DNA of 64,000 nt, taken from contig CAVUOZ010000008.1 of the NCBI GenBank assembly GCA_963743325.1, forward strand, positions 434,001 to 498,000, in the 5' to 3' direction. This DNA is from DATFVA01 sp963743325. GTDB lineage: Bacteria; Bacteroidota; Ignavibacteria; Ignavibacteriales; Ignavibacteriaceae. Shown here one piece after another: positions 44,699 through 53,960 of this stretch. A model generated the notes under the pieces. That model did not search any database. It was not told where the DNA came from and saw nothing but the letters and a program-made list of their open reading frames with translations. Numbering within the stretch: the stretch's first letter is position 1; every line of letters begins with the position of its first letter. The position numbers and the translations under genes are program-made.

Positions 44699-45739
44699 AT
44701 GTATCATTTGAAAAGACTATTATTAATGCTTCTGATACTAGGCTTCTCTGCTGCAGAGGTTTTTGGTAGTGGTCAGAATCGTGCCGGAACTTCCGGGGCT
44801 CCGGAATTAAGGATTCCGGTCGGTGCAAGATATCTGGCAATGAGCGGGGCGGCAGTTGCTACTGTTTCCGGTCTGGAAGCTATCTATTGGAACCCTGCCG
44901 GAGTTGATGTTGCCCCAACTGATGCAAACGCAATGTTTTCATATCGTCAGTATATTGCTGATATGAGTATGAACTTTGCTGCTGTCAGCGGAAGGTTAGG
45001 TGAATTAGGTTCCCTTGGATTATCATTCAGATCTCTGAGTATTGGTGATATTCCTGTAACTACGATGGATCAGCCGGATGGGACAGGGCAGATTATCAGT
45101 CCAAGTTATTTTATACTGGGATTAACATATTCAAAAAAACTTACTGATAGAATATCGATCGGTGCCAATTTTAATCTGATAAATGAAAGCATAGATAGAG
45201 TTAATGCTACCGGGTTTAGTTTCGATTTCGGTGTTCAGTATGCTAATCTTTTCGATGTTCAGGGATTTGGAGTTGGTGTAGTTATTAAAAACCTGGGTCC
45301 TACAATGACATTCAGCGGAAACGGAACTTATATTAATGCTAATGATCCAAATTCTCAAAGAGGACCGACTTTTTATCAGTTCGATGCTGCTTCAGCTGAA
45401 CTGCCTTCTGAAATTGCAATCGGTCTTTCCTACCAGAGACATTTTGATGAGGAAAATACAGTTGCTTTATCCGCAACATTCCAGAATAATAATTATACCT
45501 ATGATGATTATAAAATAGGTGGCGAGTATAACTTCAAAGAATTACTTTATGTAAGAGCCGGTTATTTGTATACCCCCCAGGCTACCGATGCCACCCCTAA
45601 TATATTCCAGAATTATACTCTCGGCGTTGGTGTAAATACTAAATCTTTCAGCAGCCTGGACTTATCAGTAGATTACGCTTATGTCCCGGCTAAATATTTT
45701 GATGCAAATAATGTATTTTCTGTGAGATTTGGTTTCTAA
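44699..45739 (+). CDS. PorV/PorQ-family outer-membrane protein
   Basis: A signal peptide (VFGSGQNRAG) leads into the family signature: PELRIPVGARYLAMSGAAVATVSGLEAIYWNPAGVDV, close to the opening of PorV/PorQ and UPF0164 barrels. The body is a FadL-like beta-barrel ending with SVRFGF. PorV proteins shuttle T9SS substrates from the translocon to the attachment complex. Placement directly after a secreted protein with an atypical sorting domain suggests this copy is dedicated to it. A strong TTGGAGGA ribosome-binding site follows the hairpin. Confidence 0.9.
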   Translation: MYHLKRLLLMLLILGFSAAEVFGSGQNRAGTSGAPELRIPVGARYLAMSGAAVATVSGLEAIYWNPAGVDVAPTDANAMFSYRQYIADMSMNFAAVSGRLGELGSLGLSFRSLSIGDIPVTTMDQPDGTGQIISPSYFILGLTYSKKLTDRISIGANFNLINESIDRVNATGFSFDFGVQYANLFDVQGFGVGVVIKNLGPTMTFSGNGTYINANDPNSQRGPTFYQFDAASAELPSEIAIGLSYQRHFDEENTVALSATFQNNNYTYDDYKIGGEYNFKELLYVRAGYLYTPQATDATPNIFQNYTLGVGVNTKSFSSLDLSVDYAYVPAKYFDANNVFSVRFGF

Positions 45740-45764
45740 ATAATATTTTACCATTTAATATTAT

Positions 45765-45801
45765 AAACGGTTTTCCTTATGTTGGGAAACCGTTTTTTTT
45801 T
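45765..45801 (+). terminator. Rho-independent terminator of the cassette
   Basis: AAACGGTTTTCC (45765-45776) and GGGAAACCGTTT (45784-45795) form a long stem with nine T's at 45793-45801. It closes the TonB/PorV cassette. An ATG at 45779 inside the loop is not a plausible gene start. Confidence 0.9.
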
Positions 45802-45814
45802 GCGAGTGAAGAAT

Positions 45815-46453
45815 ATGAAATCTTTTTGTGTGCTAATATTGATAGTTATAATTAATTTAACTGTTTTAGCGCAAAGCAATAATTCAAAATTGGAAGGTAA
45901 ATGGGAATCTGTTAATATAAAAAACCAGAGAGGAATCCTTATATATTTTGATTCAAAGAATATTTTCACTTTAAGCCATATCCTCGTTGCAGATTATACA
46001 TATGAAATAAAGGACAATATGTTAATCAGCGTTCTTAAAAATTTTGATTCAAATAAGACAATTATTGACACCAGTTTTCTGGTCATAAAATCCGATACCA
46101 TTGTCAGATTCTATAATCGTCTGGGTTGGAAGGATTCAGTTGTCATGATTAAAACCGGGTCGAATTCAATTGATTCATCAAATATTGATAATCCGATTGT
46201 TGGAAATTGGAGATACAGATATCCGACCGGAGATACTGCTTATTCGACTTTCTATAGTGATGGCAGATGGCATTTCTATCTTCCAATGGATAAATATTCA
46301 GGAACTTACTCGATTAGCGGGGATACACTCGTGACGAATTTTAATGACAACGAAGAAAAGCAAAAAAGGGTATATTGGATCGAAGGTAATCTTCTGGAAC
46401 TAAAAGATATTAACGCGAATAGTGAATATCTGTACCGGCGGTTAATCGAATAA
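45815..46453 (+). CDS. Exported protein with two lipocalin-like domains
   Basis: The frame is open from 45779, inside the terminator, so the ATG at 45815 is the better start. It gives a clean signal peptide (MKSFCVLILIVIINLTVLAQ). Two similar beta-rich modules follow: KLEGKWESVNIKNQRGILIYFDSK and PIVGNWRYRYPTGDTAYSTFYSDG, each starting with a GxW strand as in lipocalin-like proteins. The SGNH hydrolase gene follows after 30 bases. Function unknown. Confidence 0.72.
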   Translation: MKSFCVLILIVIINLTVLAQSNNSKLEGKWESVNIKNQRGILIYFDSKNIFTLSHILVADYTYEIKDNMLISVLKNFDSNKTIIDTSFLVIKSDTIVRFYNRLGWKDSVVMIKTGSNSIDSSNIDNPIVGNWRYRYPTGDTAYSTFYSDGRWHFYLPMDKYSGTYSISGDTLVTNFNDNEEKQKRVYWIEGNLLELKDINANSEYLYRRLIE

Positions 46454-46483
46454 GTAATGTTCTTCAGCTATACATAAATAAAA

Positions 46484-48397
46484 ATGCTGTCTAAGAAAAA
46501 TATCTTCAGAATTATCCTTGTTTTAATTCCATTTGTTCTTTTCCTGGTTCTGGAATTAATATTAAGAGCTTTCGGATATGCAGATGATCTGCGGTTTGTC
46601 GCTACAATAGACAGGAATGGCAAAGAATATTATACAATAAACCAGCTGGTGGGGAAAAGGTATTTTAATAAAGACAGGCTCTACTACAGAAAAGGTTCTC
46701 ACGATTATTTTGAGGTTAATAAATCTCCGCAGACGATAAGGGTATTTTGTTTTGGTGAATCCACAACGGCAGGCTTTCCTTATGAGTATAATGCAATTCC
46801 GTCTGAGTTTTTAAGAGACAGATTAATAGCGGCTTTTCCGGGTAAAAATATTGAGGTTATAAATACAGCTATTGCAGCAACAAACAGCTTTACTATCGAT
46901 GAATTTGCCGATGAACTTGTTAAATATAAACCTGATCTTTTTGTTGTTTATGTGGGACATAACGAATTCTACGGTGTTTACGGTGTCGGTTCAACTATTT
47001 CTGTAGGAAAGAACAGGAGTCTGATTAAAACTTATCTGTGGCTTGGACGCTTCAAAACATTTATCCTTATAAAGAATTTAATCAATTCTTTGGCGGGAAT
47101 ATTCAGTTCTGAGAAAGCACAGGAAAATAAAGTTTTAATGGAGGAGATGGCCAAAACTTCAATAAGGTACAATAGCGATGATTTTAAAACAGCACTTAGT
47201 ACTTTCCGGGAGAATTATGAAGAAATAATAAATATTGCCCGCGAAAATAATATCCCGATTATTATTTCCAATCTTGTAAGAAATGAAGATGGATTATATC
47301 CTTTTATTTCATTTCAGTCTGAATTGATTAGTGATTCTCTCGCAACCCTCAGCAGGAAGTTCTACAATCTCGGGCTGGAAAAAATGGATGCTAAAAATTA
47401 TCCCGGAGCAGCTGAATATTTTAATGAATCGCTGTCAATTGATTCAATTCCTGCAAATGTTCATTACTTGCTGGGTAAATGTTATGAGCAATTGGCAAAA
47501 TATGATCAGGCGGAAAGGCAATATTCGCTCGCTGCCGATCTTGATGGTCTTAGATTCAGGGCACCATCAGAATTTAATAATATTATCACCCGGCTGGGAA
47601 AACAATACCAGGTTCCGGTAGCTGACGTAAACAATCAATTTAAACTAAATTCAGAAAATAGGATCATAGGATCAAATCTCCTTGTAGATCATGTGCATCC
47701 CAATATCCGTGGATATTTCCTTTTAGCTAAAGCCTGGTTCCTGGCTATAAAACAAAATAAACTTCTTGGTATGTCTCCGGGAGTGGAGGAAAGTGACAGT
47801 TTAATCTGGAGTAATGCTGCTGTTACTTCATTGGATAGCCTGATAGGCGCAATCAGGATTATGGAGCTCAAAAGCCGACCGCCTTTTACAAAATCAGACT
47901 CTGTTTTTAATTTTGTTCCGCAGAATGCTATTGAACAACTGGCTTACCGGTATGCAGTTTTGAATGAAAGTTCGTGGGCGTCAACTCATTTAGATGCTGC
48001 AAAATATTACCTGACCAATGGTAACTATGCCGGGGCCTTAGATGAATTAAGAGCAATACTTGTGTCAGATGAAGATAATCCAATGGTATTAAAACTGGCC
48101 GGAGATATGTCTTTGCAGTTTAATCGTTATAAACAGGCTGAGAATTACTACCTGAGAGCAAATAGATTTTCCTCTAATCAATTTATAGAATATAAATTAG
48201 GGAAAACCGAACTTCTTCTGGGAAAGCCTGAGCTTGCGATTCAGTTCTTTAACAGCTGTCTGGAGAGAAATGAACAGAGTTCCGATAAGTTTAACATCAG
48301 TGAGATGGAAGATATATATCATAATCTTGCTGATGCTTATATTAAAAATAATGAACCCGAAAAAGCCCGAGAAGTTATGCAGAAACTCGCCAGGTAA
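46484..48397 (+). CDS. Membrane-anchored SGNH/GDSL hydrolase with TPR repeats
   Basis: An N-terminal membrane helix (FRIILVLIPFVLFLVLELIL) is followed by an SGNH domain: nucleophile S93 in FCFGESTTAG, GHNEFYG for the oxyanion block and DHVHPNIRGYF with the catalytic Asp-His pair. A TPR unit (ANVHYLLGKCYEQLAKYDQAERQYSLAADL) lies between these motifs, and further TPRs make up the C-terminal 150 residues. It probably hydrolyses an ester (for example an O-acyl group) on a periplasmic substrate while contacting partners. The stop is 15 bases from the convergent exporter gene. Confidence 0.87.
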   Translation: MLSKKNIFRIILVLIPFVLFLVLELILRAFGYADDLRFVATIDRNGKEYYTINQLVGKRYFNKDRLYYRKGSHDYFEVNKSPQTIRVFCFGESTTAGFPYEYNAIPSEFLRDRLIAAFPGKNIEVINTAIAATNSFTIDEFADELVKYKPDLFVVYVGHNEFYGVYGVGSTISVGKNRSLIKTYLWLGRFKTFILIKNLINSLAGIFSSEKAQENKVLMEEMAKTSIRYNSDDFKTALSTFRENYEEIINIARENNIPIIISNLVRNEDGLYPFISFQSELISDSLATLSRKFYNLGLEKMDAKNYPGAAEYFNESLSIDSIPANVHYLLGKCYEQLAKYDQAERQYSLAADLDGLRFRAPSEFNNIITRLGKQYQVPVADVNNQFKLNSENRIIGSNLLVDHVHPNIRGYFLLAKAWFLAIKQNKLLGMSPGVEESDSLIWSNAAVTSLDSLIGAIRIMELKSRPPFTKSDSVFNFVPQNAIEQLAYRYAVLNESSWASTHLDAAKYYLTNGNYAGALDELRAILVSDEDNPMVLKLAGDMSLQFNRYKQAENYYLRANRFSSNQFIEYKLGKTELLLGKPELAIQFFNSCLERNEQSSDKFNISEMEDIYHNLADAYIKNNEPEKAREVMQKLAR

Positions 48398-48412
48398 AAT
48401 TGTTGTCCTGAC

Positions 48413-49735
48413 TCAGGGGTGTTCAGGAAAACCTTTGATCACTCTTATTACAGGTTTTGAAAGGTAGATATTCGCACAAATTCTTCCCAGTAAAAATGCT
48501 GCAGTGGCAGCTATAGCTCCAACCGCCGATAATAGCTTTACACTAATCATAAGTACAATTAGAATCCCGAAGAACTCTGTTAACGTGGCAAATGTTATTG
48601 GTTTGGTTTTCTTTGCATTCACAAGCAAAGCCCGTTGAAAACTGATTAACACGGTCAGCATCGGGAAAATACCCATTATCATAAGAGGAATACGGACAAA
48701 ATGTGTAAGCTCAACTGATAAGCCCGATATTTTATTAAACCATATATCCGCCGCCGGTGAGAATGCTATTATTAATAAAATACCGACTAAAAATGATGAA
48801 AGAATTACAGCAAATTTTTTCAGTATTTTATAATTGACCCCTCTTTCATCCAATAAAGCGATCACAACCTCCTGGCATGATAAACCAAGGCTGCGGAAAA
48901 TAAAAACAAATGATGTTAATACAGGCAGAACCGCTAAAGATTCCAGTGCCATTCTGCTCTGGCCCATAAAAAAGATTACCAGCGGCTGTACACCGAGTGT
49001 AATCATTGAAGTCAGGGCAAGCGGGTAGTAGAAATTCAGAATTTCTTTATAACTTAATTCCCCCTGATCCTTCGATTCTTCTTCCTTTAATTTTTTTAAA
49101 ACGGAAGAAACCATAAATCTGCTGGCTATTGCCTCCATTGTAACCCCCATTGAAAGGGCCGCAGCACCGACCACAATACCGTCAACCTTAATAAATAAGT
49201 ATAATACTGATGCTGTAATCCCCATCGTGGATAGTCGTACCACAGTACCGTATGCTACCCTCCTTGTATAATTATTCCGTATTAAAATCCCCTGGTAAAA
49301 CCTTCTGTAACCGATTGCTCCGGGCCAGGGAAGCAACAGGATTAAAGCCTTATGTGTTAAACTGGCTACTTCATATGGGAGATCAATAAGCTCCATCGTT
49401 ATGAAGTAAAATACCGGAGGAAGAATCAGAATTAACATTGCTAAAGTAACCAGTGAATTCAGCGAGTATGTAAAAGTTCTTAACTTAATAAATGAGTAAT
49501 AATTTCTTACCAAAGACGTTGAAGCACTCATCATCATAATTACCGGTGCCTCGATTATGAGCGCAAAAGAATATGCAACACCATAAGCAGCCAGATTATA
49601 CTCGGGTCCATTTAATCTGGCAATTAATGCGGAAAGGAAGGGTCCTTCGACTGACATCATAAGCCAGGTTGCAGCAAGCGGAAGCCAGAAAATAAAAATT
49701 TTATTCAGGGAAAGTGACTCTTTGGTATAAGACAT
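48413..49735 (-). CDS. MATE/ANKH-like membrane transporter
   Basis: A 440-residue protein with about 12 hydrophobic helices of the MOP flippase superfamily. Landmarks include IFWLPLAATWLMMSVEGPFLSALIARL, NLAAYGVAYSFALIIEAPVIMMMSASTSLVRNY and LLLPWPGAIGYRRFYQG, which resemble the bacterial relatives of ANKH (progressive ankylosis protein) more than standard drug-exporting MATE pumps. The substrate is unknown; ANKH-type proteins move pyrophosphate, citrate or ATP. No partner gene is evident. Confidence 0.75.
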   Translation of the reverse strand: MSYTKESLSLNKIFIFWLPLAATWLMMSVEGPFLSALIARLNGPEYNLAAYGVAYSFALIIEAPVIMMMSASTSLVRNYYSFIKLRTFTYSLNSLVTLAMLILILPPVFYFITMELIDLPYEVASLTHKALILLLPWPGAIGYRRFYQGILIRNNYTRRVAYGTVVRLSTMGITASVLYLFIKVDGIVVGAAALSMGVTMEAIASRFMVSSVLKKLKEEESKDQGELSYKEILNFYYPLALTSMITLGVQPLVIFFMGQSRMALESLAVLPVLTSFVFIFRSLGLSCQEVVIALLDERGVNYKILKKFAVILSSFLVGILLIIAFSPAADIWFNKISGLSVELTHFVRIPLMIMGIFPMLTVLISFQRALLVNAKKTKPITFATLTEFFGILIVLMISVKLLSAVGAIAATAAFLLGRICANIYLSKPVIRVIKGFPEHP

Positions 49736-49783
49736 CCGGTATGATTTTAATATTTTTGTACATACAAAAATAGAAAGATAAAC

Positions 49784-52003
49784 ATGCCTGCAAAAGTATA
49801 CATTCGTTTATTCTCACCAATTACAATTCTCCTTATACTAATACAAATTAATCTGTTTGGTCAGGAGAAACAGTTATACTCCGGTATTCAGGAGGCGTTT
49901 TTCTCATCAGGTAAATTAAGGGGGGATCCGGGTCCCCGTAATGTTCAATGGATTGATAATGGAAATAGTTATTCGTACACAGTCACGAATGATTCTACAG
50001 GACACAAAGAGATAAGGCAGTTTTTTCCTGAGACAAAGGAAGATAAATTAATTATGGATGTGGATGAAATGACCTTGCCGTCAGGGGGTAATTTTGATTA
50101 CGACTCTTTCAGCTGGGCATATGATTCCAGGCATATAATGTTTCAGACAAACTTCAGACCAATTTACCGGAATTCAGGCATATCAGATTATTACATTTAT
50201 TCAACCTTGAAGAATAGTTTAACATTATTAGTAAAGGATGCCCGGACAGCGGAACTATCCCCCGACGGTTCAATGGTGGGATACGAAAAAGAGGGCAATA
50301 TGTACGTTTATAATATTTCAGATGAGAAAGAAAAGCAGTTAACGGATGATGCGACTGAAACCCTTTATAACGGGCATTTCGATTGGGTTTATGAAGAGGA
50401 GTTTGATATTGGCCGGGCATGGAAATGGTCACCCGACAGCAGGCATATTGCATACTGGCAGGTTGATGAAAGCAATGAGCCCGTATTCCGGATGACAGAT
50501 TATGAAGGCCAGCATCCTGATTATGTTAAGTTCAGAGTCCCTCTTGTCGGGGATCCGAATGCAAAGGTTAAAATCGGCGTAATAGATGTTGCCCGGGGAA
50601 CAAAAACCTGGCTTAATGTTGATGATGAATATATACCAAGGATTTACTGGACCAGTGATCCTGATATGCTCGCTGTCATTGCCCTTAACAGAAAACAAAA
50701 TGATATGAAGCTTTTTTTCTTTAATGTTACGAATGGAGATAAGAAGTTAATCTTCGAAGAAAAATCTGATACCTGGATTGATATCGATAACTTTTTCGAG
50801 GGAGTTATTGATATGTTTTACTTCCCCGATAAATTAAGAGAATTTTTCTGGTTGTCTGACAGGGACGGTTATCAGCATATTTACCGTTATGACTATGACG
50901 GCAATCTTATAAACCAGGTTACAAAAGGTGATTGGACAGTTACCCGAGTAGAGGGAATTAATACGGGAGCAAAAAAAATATATTATACTTCCACAGAAAT
51001 ATCCCCCCTGGAAAGGCATCTATATTCAATTGATTTTGACGGCACAGAAAAGCAGAGAATTTCAAAAGAAACCGGAAAACATTCATTCAATCTTTCACCG
51101 AATACAATGTTTTATCTGGATACCTATACAAATGTGAATCTCCCTAAACAGGTTGAGCTCCTGAGCACTAATGGAAAAATGATCACCAGGCTTCAGGATA
51201 ATAAATCGGTTACTGAATTCATTCAGCATCATAAATATTCTCCGACGGAACTATTCAGTTTTATTTCCAGTGACGGGACAAACCTGGATGGTGAAATGAT
51301 CAAACCTTTTGATTTTGATTCAACAAAGAAATATCCGGTTGTTTTTGATGTGTACGGCGGCCCAAACTCCCAGGATGTGTTCAATGCATTTGCTGCCGAC
51401 GGCTGGCGGCAGTGGCTTGCTCAGCAGGGTTATATTATTGTCGATATAAATAACAGGGGTAATGCAAATTATGGAAGTCATTTTATGAAGATCGTTTATG
51501 AACACCTTGGTAAATGGGAGAGTAATGATTATGCCGAGACTGTAAAATACCTTTCGACGCTGTCATATGCGGATACAGGAAATGTTGCAATAATGGGAAC
51601 GAGTTATGGCGGATATATAACGATATACACCATGCTCATGCATCCTGATATCTTTAAAGTCGGTATTGCAAATTCTGCAGTAACCGACTGGCTTCTTTAT
51701 GATGATATTTATACTGAACGATATATGGGATTAAAAGATGAAAATGAAGCAGGATATGAAGAAAGCTCAAACATTTACCAGGCGGGAAATCTTGATGGAA
51801 AGCTCCTGCTTATCCATTCAACTATGGATGATAATGTGCATGTGCAGAATACCATGCAGATGCTTACTGCTTTGGCGAATGCGGGTAAAGATGCCGATTT
51901 GAGAATTTATCCTCCCGGAGGCCATGGAGCCTATTATAACAGAGAAGCTTATATGCTTATGCTGAAAGTTTATAATGATTATCTTCATAAATATTTGAAG
52001 TAA
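49784..52003 (+). CDS. Dipeptidyl peptidase IV-type serine peptidase (S9B)
   Basis: The product has a signal peptide (INLFGQE), a beta-propeller region (YTVTNDSTGHKEIRQFFPETKED, HFDWVYEEEFDIGRAWKWSPDS with the double-Glu loop WVYEEEF that binds the substrate N-terminus) and a C-terminal alpha/beta-hydrolase domain with GTSYGGY (nucleophile Ser), STMDDNVHVQ (Asp) and GGHGAYY (His). It removes X-Pro or X-Ala dipeptides in the periplasm. It is a full-length single gene with no operon partners. Confidence 0.95.
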   Translation: MPAKVYIRLFSPITILLILIQINLFGQEKQLYSGIQEAFFSSGKLRGDPGPRNVQWIDNGNSYSYTVTNDSTGHKEIRQFFPETKEDKLIMDVDEMTLPSGGNFDYDSFSWAYDSRHIMFQTNFRPIYRNSGISDYYIYSTLKNSLTLLVKDARTAELSPDGSMVGYEKEGNMYVYNISDEKEKQLTDDATETLYNGHFDWVYEEEFDIGRAWKWSPDSRHIAYWQVDESNEPVFRMTDYEGQHPDYVKFRVPLVGDPNAKVKIGVIDVARGTKTWLNVDDEYIPRIYWTSDPDMLAVIALNRKQNDMKLFFFNVTNGDKKLIFEEKSDTWIDIDNFFEGVIDMFYFPDKLREFFWLSDRDGYQHIYRYDYDGNLINQVTKGDWTVTRVEGINTGAKKIYYTSTEISPLERHLYSIDFDGTEKQRISKETGKHSFNLSPNTMFYLDTYTNVNLPKQVELLSTNGKMITRLQDNKSVTEFIQHHKYSPTELFSFISSDGTNLDGEMIKPFDFDSTKKYPVVFDVYGGPNSQDVFNAFAADGWRQWLAQQGYIIVDINNRGNANYGSHFMKIVYEHLGKWESNDYAETVKYLSTLSYADTGNVAIMGTSYGGYITIYTMLMHPDIFKVGIANSAVTDWLLYDDIYTERYMGLKDENEAGYEESSNIYQAGNLDGKLLLIHSTMDDNVHVQNTMQMLTALANAGKDADLRIYPPGGHGAYYNREAYMLMLKVYNDYLHKYLK

Positions 52004-52012
52004 ATGATAGCT

Positions 52013-52050
52013 TTCAAGGTCAACCATCCATTCAGATTCCTGACCTTGAA
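52013..52050. other. Convergent-gene hairpin
   Basis: TTCAAGGTCA (52013-52022) and TGACCTTGAA (52041-52050) form a perfect 10-bp stem around an 18-base loop between the convergent DPP-IV and LigD genes. No T-tract follows, so it may be a weak bidirectional terminator. Confidence 0.4.
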
Positions 52051-52062
52051 GGTTGCCAGATC

Positions 52063-53895
52063 TTATTTCTGAAGGTTATTAATGCACTTTTTGATATCTA
52101 TTCCTGCGGAGAGTACTTTTTTAAATATATCCCCTTTTTGTTTCAATCTGCTGAATATGTTTTTCATATTGAAATCAGCAGGATTTAATCCTTCTTTAAC
52201 CTCACTCCAATCAAGAGGTGTTGAAACCGGGGCTCCTGGTCTCGGCCGCACACTATAGGGCGCTGCTAAAGTCTGGCCCTTACGGTTCTGCAGATAATCG
52301 AGATAGACTTTTTTCTTTCTTTTAGAGGGACTTCTTTCAAGACTCGTAATCGCCGGTACCTTTGCATTAACGAGCTTTGCAATAATATGGGCGAACTCTT
52401 TAGCAAAATCGTAATCATATTTTGCCCCCAACGGCACATAAATATGCAGACCTGTTGCTCCTGAAGTTTTGCAATAGCTTTCTGCTCCTGCTTTGTCGAG
52501 AACTTCTTTTACTGCTAATGCTGTTTCAACAACTTTATCGAATTCAATTTCTTCAGGATCAAGATCAATTACAAAATAATCGGGATTTTCAAGTTTATTT
52601 ATCCTGGAAAACCATGGATTTATTTCTATACATCCGAGATTTGCCATATAAATTAAAGTTTCCTCATCATTACAGATAAGGTATTTAATATCTTTATCGT
52701 TCGATCCAGAAAATATTTTTTTTGTTTTCAGCCATTTTGCATTCAGCTGGGTGATATCTTTTTGAAAAAATCCTTCACCGGTGATCCCGTTCGGATGTCT
52801 TAACAATGATTCGGGGCGGTCTTTCAGATAGGGTAGCATATAGCCGCTGATTTTTTTATAATATTCTATAAGATCTCCTTTTGTATATCTGTCTTCAGGC
52901 CAGTAAATTTTTTGGAGGTTAGTCAGTTTTAACTGTATATCATTAGTGCTTTCTTTTATTGTGCCTGTTTCTGAATTCAAATCCGGGTTTTTACCGGAAA
53001 TTTCTTTTTTGACGTTTTCGGGTTTTTTATCTTCCCGCAGCCCGATAAATACCGGGTGTCTCATCAATCCTTCATCGGTCCATTCGCTGAATTCAACTTC
53101 ACATAACAATTCCGGATCAAGCCAGACCGCAGGAGTATTTGTTTCCGGCTTCTTTTTGAAAGGGGAAGTTTTCCTTTCATAGGGCTTCATTTTTGTGTGA
53201 AAATTTTTCAAATCCTCTTCGGTGAACCCCCCTCCTGTATGACCAATATATTCCAGTTCATTATTCTCATTATATACCCCGAGAACAAGCGCCCCAAAAT
53301 AATTCCTGCTGCCTTTGGGTTTGGTGTACCCGCCGATTATGGCTCCCTGTCTCTTTTTGATTTTCAGCTTAAGCCAGTCTTTCGACCTTTTATTTTTTAA
53401 ATATTTACTGTGAATATTTTTAGCTATAATACCTTCGAGCTTATTTTCTTTTGCGAGTTTATAGAATGCTTGTCCATCCTTTAGTACATGGTCATTGTAC
53501 CTGACATTTGAAAGTTCAGGCAGAATATTTTTTAATATCTCCTTCCTGTTTAATAATGGAAGATTCGTAAGATCTTTTCCTTCGTAGTAGGGGATATCAA
53601 ATGCATAATAAACAAGACTGCCTTTTGCAGTTCTGCTGAAATTCTGCAGACTATGAAAATCAGCCTTGCCCTCCTGATTCAATGCTACTATCTCTCCATC
53701 CAGAATCATTTCTTTATCGATAGACTCTAAGGAAGCAACAACAGAAGGATATTTTTTATTAAAGGAACTATTGTTACGCGAGTAAAGATTTACCTTACCG
53801 TTTTTAATTTCAGCAATTGCACGGTATCCGTCCCATTTGATTTCAAAAAGCCAGTTCTTATCATCAAACGGCTCATCTGCTAAAGCTGCAAGCAT
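52063..53895 (-). CDS. ligD: DNA ligase D, ligase and polymerase domains (second part of a split ligD)
   Basis: The ATP-dependent ligase domain has catalytic K20 in FEIKWDGYRA, then DGEIVALN, EGIIAKNIHSKYL and WLKLKIKK. The C-terminal archaeo-eukaryotic primase-like polymerase domain has DLDPEEIEFD, SGATGLHIYVPL and APYSVRPRPGAPVSTPL. It acts in bacterial non-homologous end joining. The first ATG (53895) has no ribosome-binding site, and the same frame is open upstream to the A9 run with FPRTIKPMLA, part of the conserved domain opening, lying partly before the ATG. The phosphoesterase part is in the preceding frame (53961-54560). A -1 shift at 53973 gives one 832-residue LigD, the usual size. 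No ku gene is in the window. Confidence 0.93.
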   Translation of the reverse strand: MLAALADEPFDDKNWLFEIKWDGYRAIAEIKNGKVNLYSRNNSSFNKKYPSVVASLESIDKEMILDGEIVALNQEGKADFHSLQNFSRTAKGSLVYYAFDIPYYEGKDLTNLPLLNRKEILKNILPELSNVRYNDHVLKDGQAFYKLAKENKLEGIIAKNIHSKYLKNKRSKDWLKLKIKKRQGAIIGGYTKPKGSRNYFGALVLGVYNENNELEYIGHTGGGFTEEDLKNFHTKMKPYERKTSPFKKKPETNTPAVWLDPELLCEVEFSEWTDEGLMRHPVFIGLREDKKPENVKKEISGKNPDLNSETGTIKESTNDIQLKLTNLQKIYWPEDRYTKGDLIEYYKKISGYMLPYLKDRPESLLRHPNGITGEGFFQKDITQLNAKWLKTKKIFSGSNDKDIKYLICNDEETLIYMANLGCIEINPWFSRINKLENPDYFVIDLDPEEIEFDKVVETALAVKEVLDKAGAESYCKTSGATGLHIYVPLGAKYDYDFAKEFAHIIAKLVNAKVPAITSLERSPSKRKKKVYLDYLQNRKGQTLAAPYSVRPRPGAPVSTPLDWSEVKEGLNPADFNMKNIFSRLKQKGDIFKKVLSAGIDIKKCINNLQK

Positions 53896-53960
53896 AGGTT
53901 TAATTGTACGTGGAAATCCGCCGGAAGGAGCTTTATTGAAAATTATTTTATTTGCGGGAT

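Noticed and set aside
45779..45814. Longer start for the lipocalin-like protein
   Set aside because: The upstream ATG lies in the loop of a strong terminator; the ATG at 45815 begins directly with a signal peptide.
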